This document shows, one piece after another, positions 1 through 7,860 of a stretch of DNA of 33,798 bases. The notes under the pieces are model-generated. The model saw nothing but the letters and a program-made list of their open reading frames with translations. It did not search any database and was not told the DNA's origin. Made by a program: the position numbers and the translations under genes. Positions within the stretch are counted from its first letter, which is position 1. Every line of letters begins with the position of its first letter. Source of the DNA: Cytophagales bacterium (GTDB lineage: Bacteria; Bacteroidota; Bacteroidia; Cytophagales; Cyclobacteriaceae); assembly GCA_013298505.1 (NCBI GenBank), contig JAAFHY010000031.1:1-33798 (forward strand), read 5' to 3'.

Positions 1-596
1 TGCAAACCATCGCCAGCTACCAACGAAGGGTCGTTTAGGCCGCCACGAGAGATGGGCGTGATATTAAAATACGTTACGCCCTGTTGACGGGTGATGCGCT
101 GATTGATTTCGTTGAATTCATCCAATGCTTTCGAGATGGTTTCTTGCTTCGGTTTCCCGTAAGGCGTAAAGCCATAATCGGGTATTGATAACACAAACAC
201 ATTTTCTTTTTTTCCCTTGGCCAAGTGAATAGCCGTTTCCAATAAATCTTCAAATTCATTGGCGTAATCTTTTGACGACTTGCCTTGGTATTGATTATTC
301 ACCCCGATCAGCAACGTTACCAAGTCATACTCTGGCTTTAATTTGGCAATGGTCATCGCATTCTTCAAATTATCGGTGCGCCAACCAGTGGTAGCTATAA
401 TGGTTGGCTTGTTAATGTGCCATCCTCTTTTGGTAAGTGAATCGGTTAATTGATTAGGCCAACGCTCGGCTTCGGCCACACTCTCACCAATGGTGTATGA
501 ATCGCCCAGCGCTAAATACTTCATGGGTTGCGTAGCCTGTTGTGCATCCATATTATAAAATTGAAAAAGAAAAACTATGATTAGGATATGCTTCAC
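1..596 (-). CDS. SGNH/GDSL-family hydrolase, exported, 3' end outside the window
   Basis: Probable secreted esterase or acylhydrolase. The visible 198 codons read in from a GTG at 596-594: a stop lies 11 codons upstream and no ATG lies between. A hydrophobic leader (residues 2-14) ends near DAQQA, consistent with export. Block I reads LALGDSYTIGE with nucleophile Ser33, and a later GVNNQ carries the oxyanion-hole Asn typical of block III. The reading frame leaves the window at GDGL followed by the first two bases of what would be the catalytic His codon, so block V is cut exactly at the edge. Family assignment rests on these blocks; the substrate (lipid, carbohydrate ester or arylester) cannot be told. 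An ATG 15 codons inside (551-549) would remove the signal peptide, so I prefer GTG. Confidence 0.85.
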   Translation of the reverse strand, partial: MKHILIIVFLFQFYNMDAQQATQPMKYLALGDSYTIGESVAEAERWPNQLTDSLTKRGWHINKPTIIATTGWRTDNLKNAMTIAKLKPEYDLVTLLIGVNNQYQGKSSKDYANEFEDLLETAIHLAKGKKENVFVLSIPDYGFTPYGKPKQETISKALDEFNEINQRITRQQGVTYFNITPISRGGLNDPSLVAGDGL

Positions 597-713
597 GTTA
601 GATTTGTTACAAAGTAAAATTCAACAATATATTATCCAATTCAAAACCACCTTAAGTCGTACCAACAATTCCTAAGCACAAAGTTCTAACCACAAACCCA
701 AAGCCCTCTACAC

Positions 714-1148
714 ATGACACCCGACTTACTCTTTAAAATCTGCAACAGCATCGCTCCGATTGGCTGGCTGCTAATGATTGTGGCGCCCAAATGGCGATGG
801 ACAAAAACCATTATTCTTTCCGGAATATTGCCGATACTTCTTGGACTAGTTTACCTTACGCTAATTATTTTATTCTTTGGAGAAGGTGAAGGAGATTTCA
901 ATTCGCTGCAAGGCGTGATGAAACTTTTTACCAGCCCATGGGGCGTAACGGCAGGATGGATTCATTACTTAGCTTTTGATATGTTTATTGGAAGTTGGGA
1001 ACTCAGCAATGGCCAAAAGCATGGCATGAGTCATTTTTTACTCATCCCGTGTTTGCTACTCACCTTTTTCTTTGGACCTATCGGCTTGATTTTATTTTAT
1101 CTCCTTCGCGCCAGCAAGACCAAAAAATTCATTCATGAGAATTTCTGA
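714..1148 (+). CDS. ABA4-like (DUF4281) membrane protein
   Basis: A 144-residue integral membrane protein with about four hydrophobic segments (residues 5-24, 32-54, 80-95, 106-130). The stretch GWIHYLAFDMFIGSWEL (81-97) is the hallmark of the ABA4-like family, named after a plant plastid protein needed for neoxanthin formation. Bacterial members are of unknown function, so a carotenoid role here would only be inference. The ATG at 714 opens the frame, and no good Bacteroidota promoter is visible in the 117-base gap upstream. The gene overlaps the next one by 14 bases, so the two are almost certainly co-translated. Confidence 0.75.
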   Translation: MTPDLLFKICNSIAPIGWLLMIVAPKWRWTKTIILSGILPILLGLVYLTLIILFFGEGEGDFNSLQGVMKLFTSPWGVTAGWIHYLAFDMFIGSWELSNGQKHGMSHFLLIPCLLLTFFFGPIGLILFYLLRASKTKKFIHENF

Positions 1149-1926
1149 CTTCATCTCGACCATTAAAAAAGATAATCCCGCTCTTTATTGGATGGGGCTA
1201 ATAAATTTTATGCTCTTTGGGGTATGTTTTATAATATTCTTTTTTGATTCGCGGTTGGTGATGGGCATCAATACATGGATCAAACCAATGAAGTTTGGAT
1301 TAAGCGTTGGCATTTATTGCTGGACATTCGCTTGGCTACTCAGGTACTTGACAAGTAAACGAAATGCAAAATTCATCAGTTGGGGTATTATAGTTTGCAT
1401 GGTTGCAGAAAACGCAATCGTTACTTTACAAGCCGCACGGGGCGTAACATCGCACTATAATATCAGCACGGCACTAGACGCTGCACTTTTTAGTATAATG
1501 GGTCTATTTATTGGAATCAATACGATACTTAACCTTTACACGCTGATTCTATTTTTATTTTCAGTAACAACACTCGATAAAAATATGCTGCTGGCTTGGA
1601 GGCTAGGGTTGTTTCTCTTTTTAGTGGGAGGCGTGGCCGGAGGAATGATGATTGGAAACTTTTCGCACACGGTTGGCGCTTCTGATGGCACCGATGGAAT
1701 TCCGTTTTTTAATTGGAGTAAAGTAGTGGGCGACTTGAGGGTGGCTCACTTTATAACTATGCATGGGCTACAGGTAATTCCGCTGTTTGCGTACTTCGTG
1801 GCTACTAAAGTTAAAAACACGATAGCAGCTATCGTTATTTTTTCAGTTTTGTATTTTACCTTTTGTGTTTTGCTACACTGGCAGGCGCTTAACGGAATAC
1901 CTTTCTATAAACTGTTTGGAAACTAA
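1135..1926 (+). CDS. Histidine-rich multi-pass membrane protein, unknown function
   Basis: A 263-residue protein with roughly seven hydrophobic segments and short loops, and no signal peptide apart from the first segment (about 18-37). Its ATG lies inside the last codons of the ABA4-like gene. Striking polar residues are placed in or beside the membrane: WIKPMKF (48-54), QAARGVTSHYN (99-109), FSHTVG with a following DGTDGIPF (176-191), GDLRVAHFITMHGLQVIP (199-216) and LLHWQALNGIP (246-256). His107, 178, 205, 210 and 248 could ligate a metal or haem, which is inference only. I do not recognise a named family. The overlap suggests it works with the ABA4-like protein. Confidence 0.7.
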   Translation: MRISDFISTIKKDNPALYWMGLINFMLFGVCFIIFFFDSRLVMGINTWIKPMKFGLSVGIYCWTFAWLLRYLTSKRNAKFISWGIIVCMVAENAIVTLQAARGVTSHYNISTALDAALFSIMGLFIGINTILNLYTLILFLFSVTTLDKNMLLAWRLGLFLFLVGGVAGGMMIGNFSHTVGASDGTDGIPFFNWSKVVGDLRVAHFITMHGLQVIPLFAYFVATKVKNTIAAIVIFSVLYFTFCVLLHWQALNGIPFYKLFGN

Positions 1927-1959
1927 TTCACAGCACGGTTAATAAAAACCATTCTTAAT

Positions 1960-3279
1960 TTATTGTCTTGTGAACGTAAATACACCACCACCTTGCTTTA
2001 ATGTCATTTGATTTTCGGCTGGATTGAATTCCATCACTACTCCTGCTGCTTCAAATTTGAATTTATCTACTTCAGTAGCTTCAAGCGAAAACGCGGCTTG
2101 GCCAGTAGCCTGCGCCATAAGTGTTGCATTATTTTTCGAAACTGTTATTTGAAGAGGTAATTGTTTACTGACATATATTCCCAAATACTTATCAAGATCG
2201 GTAGATGTGAGTGCTACGGTATTGAAGTTAGGGATTTCAAATGGTTTGTTATATGCATACGACAATACGGCAATAGAAATATTGTTGGTATTAAAATTCG
2301 ATCCGTTTGAAGTGAGTGCATATGCCACTTTTGCTTCAGGGAAATAGGTAAACACAGAACTGAATCCATCGATCCCTCCGGTATGGCCAAACCCTCTGCT
2401 TTCGTAAAAAGGAAATTGAAACAAACCCATGCCGTATCGGTCTTTCAATGTTTTCATTTGTTCTAAACTAGCCGATGAAATCAACTCGTTATTAAATAGA
2501 GCCTCCATAAAAAGTATGATGTCCGTTGGAGTAGAAATGATTGAGCCAGCCCCCATCGGTATTGACATGTCGGTTTCGGGTTCTAAACTCCACGCGGTGG
2601 TAAAGCGATATGAATAAGCTTCGTTATTCTTCGCATTAATTTTTCCGCCAAAGCGAGTATTGGTGAGTTTCAATGGCTTTATGATCTTGCTATGAAGAAT
2701 AGCCTCGTAGGGTTGGTTGTAGATTTTTACAAGAATATAAGAGAGCAGCACGTAATTTGAATTGCTGTAAGCTGATTTACTTCCTGGCTCAAAATCGCTT
2801 TCTGGTTTTGCAATAATAGAGATCATTTCAGCCTCTGATTTTGGTAGCGTATTCCATGTCAGATAGTCGGGGCTATCGGTAAAATTATGAATGCCGCTTC
2901 TGTGATAAAGTAAATCACTTATGGATATCTTTGAACCGTTTTTTATTGTTGGGAAATAGGTTTCAATTGTCTCTGTCAATTTCAATTTTCCTTCTTCAGC
3001 ACTTTTTAAAATAAGTACAGCCGTAAATGTCTTCGAAATAGAACCGATACGATAGATTGTATTTTCGGTTGCAACAACTTTATTAACCCTATCTAAAAAG
3101 CCAACTGCGGTTGTATAAATCAATTTCCTGTCTTTGGAAATCGCTACACTTCCCATAAACTTATCTGCCTTGCCAAGCACTTGAAAGTATTGATCTAATT
3201 TTGAGCGATCAGTCGGCTGTGAAATTCCCGCAATTTCAAAGACTAGAATAATTAAAAAAGTAGAATAGATTTTATTCAT
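1960..3279 (-). CDS. Serine hydrolase, beta-lactamase class C / PBP4* type, exported
   Basis: A periplasmic or secreted serine hydrolase of the beta-lactamase-like fold. Residues 1-20 form a signal peptide ending near GISQ. The catalytic set is complete: SISK at 80-83 (Ser nucleophile and Lys), YSN at 171-173, and HTG at 299-301 in place of KTG, as is usual for the class C-like esterase and peptidase branch. Residues from about 350 to 439 form an extra beta-rich C-terminal region seen in many Bacteroidota members. At 439 residues it has the usual length. It begins 18 bases after the alanine dehydrogenase-like gene on the same strand, so it may be the last gene of the porX run. Substrate unknown: a D-amino peptide, ester or beta-lactam are all possible. 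Confidence 0.85.
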   Translation of the reverse strand: MNKIYSTFLIILVFEIAGISQPTDRSKLDQYFQVLGKADKFMGSVAISKDRKLIYTTAVGFLDRVNKVVATENTIYRIGSISKTFTAVLILKSAEEGKLKLTETIETYFPTIKNGSKISISDLLYHRSGIHNFTDSPDYLTWNTLPKSEAEMISIIAKPESDFEPGSKSAYSNSNYVLLSYILVKIYNQPYEAILHSKIIKPLKLTNTRFGGKINAKNNEAYSYRFTTAWSLEPETDMSIPMGAGSIISTPTDIILFMEALFNNELISSASLEQMKTLKDRYGMGLFQFPFYESRGFGHTGGIDGFSSVFTYFPEAKVAYALTSNGSNFNTNNISIAVLSYAYNKPFEIPNFNTVALTSTDLDKYLGIYVSKQLPLQITVSKNNATLMAQATGQAAFSLEATEVDKFKFEAAGVVMEFNPAENQMTLKQGGGVFTFTRQ

Positions 3280-3297
3280 AAAATAGCAGGTAGAATT

Positions 3298-4527
3298 CTA
3301 AACACGCGCAGCCATCAACAACTCAATGTTTTTAAATTTCATATCGAATTTTCGAGCTACCGATTCGTTGGTCAGGTTTCCTTTGTAGGTATATACGCCA
3401 CGCATAAACCACTTGTGTGCAAAAACCATTTCTTCTACACCACCCTCCTCGGCTGCGCGCAAAATGGTTGGTGTAAAGATATTGCTCAATGCTGTGGTAG
3501 CTGTGTTGGCTACACGCGAAGCAACATTGGGCACGCAATAATGAATGACATCGTGCTTTCTAAATGTTGGCTTGGCATGCGAAGTAATTTCAGAAGTAGC
3601 CACGCAACCACCTTGGTCAATACTTAAATCAATAATTAACGAGTCAGCTTTCATTTGGCTCACCATTTCTTCTGACACTACGTGCCTTGCCCTGCCTTTT
3701 TCGGCACGCAGCGCACCAATCACCACATCGGCATTTTTCAAACACTCACTCAGCGTAACCGTATCAATTGTGCTGGTATAAAATTGATGGCCTAGCGTGT
3801 GTTTAATCCTTCTAAGTTTGTATAAATGATTATCGAATACTTGTATTTCGGCACCTAAGCTTAGCGCAGCCCGCGCCCCATACTCTGCCACGGTGCCAGC
3901 ACCAATAATTACCACTCGGGTTGGCGGCACCCCTGTTATACCCCCCAAAATAATTCCTTTACCTCCTTTGGCGGTGCTTAAATACTCGGCTGCAATTAAC
4001 ATTACAGTGCTACCGGCTATCTCGCTCATCGCACGCACAATGGGCATCCCTCCTACTTTGTCTTCAATAAATTCGTAGGCCAACGCGGTAACTCGCTTTT
4101 TCAATAATGCATTAATTCGCTCGCTACTTAAATAGCCCATTTGCAGTGCGGATATCAATGTTTGCCCCGGTCTAAAATACTCTAGTTCATCAACGGTGGG
4201 AGGTTCGATTTTCAAAATGATATCAGCCTTGTAAACCTCTTGTGGGGAGTAGGCAATTTTTGCACCTGCTTCGCTGTATTGCTTGTCGGTAAACTTAGAA
4301 CCTTCGCCAGCTTTTGTTTCTACCCACACATCGTGGCCGTGGTTTACCAACAATGCTACCGCATCAGGCGTTAAACTGATTCGATTTTCTTGCAGCGAAA
4401 TCTCTTTTGGCAAACCAATGAAGAACGCTCGCTTGCCTTTCTTCACTTTCAACATTTCCTCTTGCGGATACAAGCTACTTTTGGCAAGTGCTTCAAATCC
4501 AGTTTTCTTTTTTTCAGTGCCTGACAT
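3298..4527 (-). CDS. ald: Alanine dehydrogenase / PNT-family protein with altered active site
   Basis: Homologue of NAD-dependent alanine dehydrogenase (alanine to pyruvate plus ammonium). Compared with Bacillus Ald, an N-terminal extension of about 34 residues precedes the usual start (IGLPKEISLQENRISLTP). Arg49, Lys106 and Asp304 (in IDQGG) match the substrate-binding Arg15 and Lys75 and catalytic Asp270, and the Rossmann glycine motif is VVIIGAGTVAEYGA. The position of catalytic His96 (YLHLA) reads ALQMG, so it is Gln129. That casts doubt on plain alanine dehydrogenase activity. I chose the ATG at 4527, which overlaps the tsaE stop by 14 bases; an ATG at 4563 would add 12 residues and a 50-base overlap. 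Confidence 0.85.
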   Translation of the reverse strand: MSGTEKKKTGFEALAKSSLYPQEEMLKVKKGKRAFFIGLPKEISLQENRISLTPDAVALLVNHGHDVWVETKAGEGSKFTDKQYSEAGAKIAYSPQEVYKADIILKIEPPTVDELEYFRPGQTLISALQMGYLSSERINALLKKRVTALAYEFIEDKVGGMPIVRAMSEIAGSTVMLIAAEYLSTAKGGKGIILGGITGVPPTRVVIIGAGTVAEYGARAALSLGAEIQVFDNHLYKLRRIKHTLGHQFYTSTIDTVTLSECLKNADVVIGALRAEKGRARHVVSEEMVSQMKADSLIIDLSIDQGGCVATSEITSHAKPTFRKHDVIHYCVPNVASRVANTATTALSNIFTPTILRAAEEGGVEEMVFAHKWFMRGVYTYKGNLTNESVARKFDMKFKNIELLMAARV

Positions 4528-4951
4528 AGTGTATGGTTCGCGTAAGCGGATCGTTAATTTCAAATTTGATCTTAAAAAAATGCGGAGGTATAAGCGAAGG
4601 AATCTTATCAGGCCACTCTACTAAGCAAAGATTGCCCGATTCAAAATATTCATTAACACCTATGTCGTAAGCCTCTGCTTCATTTTTCAATCTATAAAAA
4701 TCAAAATGGTAGATGTATTGGTTAGATAACTCGTATTCGTTAACAATTGAAAAAGTAGGACTTGTTACTGTTGCGGTTGTCCCCAATTCTTTTACAATTT
4801 CCTTCACGAAAGTAGTTTTACCCGCACCCATCTCTCCTTCTAACAACCAAATGTTTAAATCTTTTGCCATTGCCACCATTTCTTTAGCTACGATCGGCAA
4901 TTCAGCTTTTCCAAAAGTTCGTTTCCAATTATTTGAACTAACGTCAGCCAT
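4514..4951 (-). CDS. tsaE: tRNA threonylcarbamoyladenosine biosynthesis ATPase TsaE
   Basis: The ATPase that supports the TsaB-TsaD complex in making t6A37 on ANN-decoding tRNAs in the cytoplasm. At 145 residues it has family length. The P-loop is GEMGAGKTT (39-47), followed by the switch-like TSPTFSIVNEY (63-73), the HFDFYRL motif (82-88) and VEWPDK (111-116), all diagnostic. Its ATG at 4951 overlaps the porX stop by 8 bases, and its own stop overlaps the next gene, which indicates translational coupling. TsaB and TsaD are not in the window. Confidence 0.95.
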   Translation of the reverse strand: MADVSSNNWKRTFGKAELPIVAKEMVAMAKDLNIWLLEGEMGAGKTTFVKEIVKELGTTATVTSPTFSIVNEYELSNQYIYHFDFYRLKNEAEAYDIGVNEYFESGNLCLVEWPDKIPSLIPPHFFKIKFEINDPLTRTIHYVRH

Positions 4952-6509
4952 TCTTCGAAGATAATGAAATAACAGGTATGATCATCTCTTCCAAACTCAC
5001 TCCGCCATGCTGGAAGGTGTCTTTATAAAAATTTACATAGTAGTTATAGTTGTTCGGGTAAGCAAAAAATTGGTCTTCGATCGCAAAAACATAGGTAGAA
5101 GTCATGTTTGATTTTGGCAAAAATAATTTCTCTGGCTTTAACCCTTCCATTACTTTATCTCCTTCATAATTGAGGTTTTTACCTTGCTTGTAGCGAAGGT
5201 TCGTATTTACCGCTTTATCGCCAACTATTTTAAATGCACGCTTTACGCGGATGGTGCCGTGATCGGTGGTGATAATCATTTTCACTTTTTTCTCCGAAAT
5301 TTTCTTTAAAATATCGAACAACGGAGAATGAGTAAACCACGATTTTGTAATAGACCGATAAGCGGCCTCATCGGGCGCCAACTCGCGAATCATGGCCATA
5401 TCGGTGCGGGCGTGCGAAAGCATATCCACAAAATTATATACAATCACATTTAGGTTGTTATTAAAAAGGTTATTCACAGAATCCAATAAGTCGCGCCCCT
5501 CTTCAAGCTTCTTAATTTTATTGTATGAGAACTTAACGTTGATATTGTTCTTCTTTAGTTGCCTTGCTAAAAACTCATCTTCAAAATTATTTTTAGATTC
5601 ATCTTCATCTTCGCCCACCCAAAGGTCAGGGTGGGTTTTTACCATTTCAGCTGGCAGCATGCCGCTAAAAATTGCGTTGCGTGCATAGGCCGTGGTGGTA
5701 GGCAAAATCGAATAATAGGTTTCTTCTTTGGTAACATTAAAAAACTCGGCAATAATCGGTTCGATTACTTTCCACTGGTCGAAACGCAGGTTATCTATTA
5801 AAATCAAAAACGTGGGTACCTCTGGCGTTAACTCAGAAAAAACTTTTTTCTTCATCAACTGATGTGAAAGCATGGGGCGATCAGCACTTGGGTTATTCAG
5901 CCACGACTCATAATTGCGTTTAATGAATTTACAAAAATTAGCATTGGCTTCTACCTTTTGAGAATCTAAGATATCGGCCATATCTTTATTATCAGCGCCA
6001 TCTTGTTGAAGTTCCAATTCCCAATAGACGAGCTTTTTATAAAGTTCTGCCCACTGTTCATGGTTCATGTTGTCTTCAAACGCCATACTTATTTTCCTAA
6101 ATTCTTGTTGGTAGGTAGAGTTGGTCTTCTCTATCACCAACCGCTTGTTGTCAAGAATTTTTTTGATAGATAGTAGTATCTGGCTTGGGTTGATCGGCTT
6201 GATCAGATAGTCATCAATCTTGCCACCGATGGCATCTTCCATAATCCGCTCCTCTTCGTTTTTGGTAATCATTACCACGGGCAAGTTGGGCTTGCTCGCT
6301 TTTATTTGACTCAGAGCTTCCAACCCAGAAATACCGGGCATATTCTCGTCTAAAAAAACAACATCAAAGTGCTTGGCTTCCGAAAGTTCAACGGCTTCGG
6401 TACCATTATTAACGGGCGTAATGTCATAACCACGTTGCTCCAAAAAAAGGATGTGCGGCTTTAATAAGTCAATCTCATCATCGGCCCACAAGATCGTGTA
6501 TCTTTGCAT
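4944..6509 (-). CDS. porX: PorX, response regulator with PglZ/alkaline-phosphatase-like effector domain
   Basis: Regulator of the type IX secretion system, normally paired with the sensor kinase PorY. Residues 1-120 are a CheY-like receiver with the acidic pair Asp10/Asp11, phospho-acceptor Asp54 (VVFLDENMPG), Thr82 and Lys104. A helical linker follows, then from about residue 200 a PglZ-type alkaline phosphatase-fold domain. That domain shows LILIDNLRFDQW (Asp239), the TTT run at 271-273 that holds the active-site Thr of studied PorX proteins, TTDHGT, and a late HGG. At 521 residues it matches known PorX length. It starts an overlapping run with tsaE and ald. The ATG at 6509 leaves a 64-base divergent gap to the HD-domain gene. 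Confidence 0.95.
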   Translation of the reverse strand: MQRYTILWADDEIDLLKPHILFLEQRGYDITPVNNGTEAVELSEAKHFDVVFLDENMPGISGLEALSQIKASKPNLPVVMITKNEEERIMEDAIGGKIDDYLIKPINPSQILLSIKKILDNKRLVIEKTNSTYQQEFRKISMAFEDNMNHEQWAELYKKLVYWELELQQDGADNKDMADILDSQKVEANANFCKFIKRNYESWLNNPSADRPMLSHQLMKKKVFSELTPEVPTFLILIDNLRFDQWKVIEPIIAEFFNVTKEETYYSILPTTTAYARNAIFSGMLPAEMVKTHPDLWVGEDEDESKNNFEDEFLARQLKKNNINVKFSYNKIKKLEEGRDLLDSVNNLFNNNLNVIVYNFVDMLSHARTDMAMIRELAPDEAAYRSITKSWFTHSPLFDILKKISEKKVKMIITTDHGTIRVKRAFKIVGDKAVNTNLRYKQGKNLNYEGDKVMEGLKPEKLFLPKSNMTSTYVFAIEDQFFAYPNNYNYYVNFYKDTFQHGGVSLEEMIIPVISLSSKNG

Positions 6510-6573
6510 GAATAAATTTTTCCGAATTTACACAAAATATATAAGCCAATAGTGACTATAACCCATTGCATCC

Positions 6574-7803
6574 TTGAATAAAAAGAAAATCATCAACGAC
6601 CCTGTTTACGGTTTCATTTCAATTCGAAGCGAGCTAATTTTCGACTTGATCCAGCATCCGTTTTTTCAACGCCTGCGCTATATCAAGCAGCTTGGCCTAA
6701 GCGATTTGGTTTACCCGGGTGCGCAACACACACGCTTTCATCATGCCTTGGGTGCTATGCACCTGATGGGGCGGACTTTAGAAACATTGCGAGGTAAAGG
6801 AATTGAAATCAGCAACGAAGAGTTTGAAGCCGCACAAATCGCCATATTGCTACACGACATTGGCCATGGACCACTCTCGCATACACTTGAAGAAACCTTG
6901 CTAGCCGGCATTAGCCACGAGAGTCTTTCATATCTATTTATGAAGAATCTCAACAAGCAATTTGGTGGGAAGTTGGAAATAGCACTTCAATTTTTTCGCA
7001 ATAGCTATCCACGTAAATTTTTCAACCAGCTCATTAGCAGTCAACTCGATATTGATCGGTTAGACTATTTGAAAAGAGATAGTTTTTATACGGGTGTATT
7101 AGAAGGCACTATTGGCATTGATCGAATTATTGCCATGCTTAACGTTCATAAAAATTTGCTGGTGGTAGAAGAAAAAGGGATCTTCAGCATCGAAAGTTTT
7201 TTAAACGCCAGAAGGCTGATGTATTGGCAAGTTTACTTGCACAAAACAGCTGTGAGCGCAGAGCGTATGATGGTGAATATTATTCGCAGGGCGCAATACC
7301 TGTTTCTTGCAGGAGAAAATCTAAATACCAGCGAAGCGCTAAAAGTGTTTCTGAAACAAAACTATAGCCTAAGCGACTTTAGCGAGCAATCCAATTTACT
7401 CGAATCCTTTGGTCAACTTGATGATAACGATATTTGGGGTGCGATAAAAAGTTGGCGCGATCATCCGGACGAAATACTCTCTGGGCTTTGCAACCGACTG
7501 CTTATTCGTGAACTGTTTCAAATAGATCTGAAAGCAGAACCCATAAAAAAGACAGAAATCGAACGTGTGAGGGCTGGTGTTCATCAGACGTTTGGCGTAC
7601 TTCGAAAAGATGCCAACTATCTTTTTTCGTACGGCTCGGTAAGCAATGAAGGATACGTTACTAATGGCCAACCCATCAACATTCTTACCAAGGCAGGCAG
7701 AGTACTTGATATTGCTCAAGCTTCTGACTTGCCTTCAATTAAAGCCATCAGCAAAATTGTAGAGAAAAATTATCTATGCTGGCCTAAAAACATATCAGTA
7801 TAA
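6574..7803 (+). CDS. HD-domain phosphohydrolase (dGTPase-like)
   Basis: A cytoplasmic metal-dependent phosphohydrolase. The HD signature is complete: His56/57 in TRFHHALGAMHL, HDIGHGPLSHT with His94-Asp95 and His98, and a later QLDIDRLDYL carrying the last metal-ligand Asp. This layout matches the SpoT/dGTPase-like branch of about 400 residues (409 here). Known relatives act on dNTPs or other phosphates, but the sequence does not settle the substrate. Translation probably begins at TTG (6574): the N-terminus NKKKIINDPVYGFI fits the family directly and no ATG lies just upstream. It is divergent from porX. Confidence 0.85.
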   Translation: MNKKKIINDPVYGFISIRSELIFDLIQHPFFQRLRYIKQLGLSDLVYPGAQHTRFHHALGAMHLMGRTLETLRGKGIEISNEEFEAAQIAILLHDIGHGPLSHTLEETLLAGISHESLSYLFMKNLNKQFGGKLEIALQFFRNSYPRKFFNQLISSQLDIDRLDYLKRDSFYTGVLEGTIGIDRIIAMLNVHKNLLVVEEKGIFSIESFLNARRLMYWQVYLHKTAVSAERMMVNIIRRAQYLFLAGENLNTSEALKVFLKQNYSLSDFSEQSNLLESFGQLDDNDIWGAIKSWRDHPDEILSGLCNRLLIRELFQIDLKAEPIKKTEIERVRAGVHQTFGVLRKDANYLFSYGSVSNEGYVTNGQPINILTKAGRVLDIAQASDLPSIKAISKIVEKNYLCWPKNISV

Positions 7804-7821
7804 CAGAGTGACTCTATTTGG

Positions 7822-7858
7822 GTAGTTTCAAGACTGCATTCACTAATTTGAAAACTAC
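7822..7858. terminator. Imperfect hairpin between converging HD gene and sppA
   Basis: Arms gtagtttcaa (7822-7831) and ttgaaaactac (7848-7858) pair with one bulged A around a 16-base loop, inside the 57-base gap between two converging stop codons. Neither side carries a clear U tract, so it is only a weak candidate transcription end. Confidence 0.3.
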
Positions 7859-7860
7859 TC

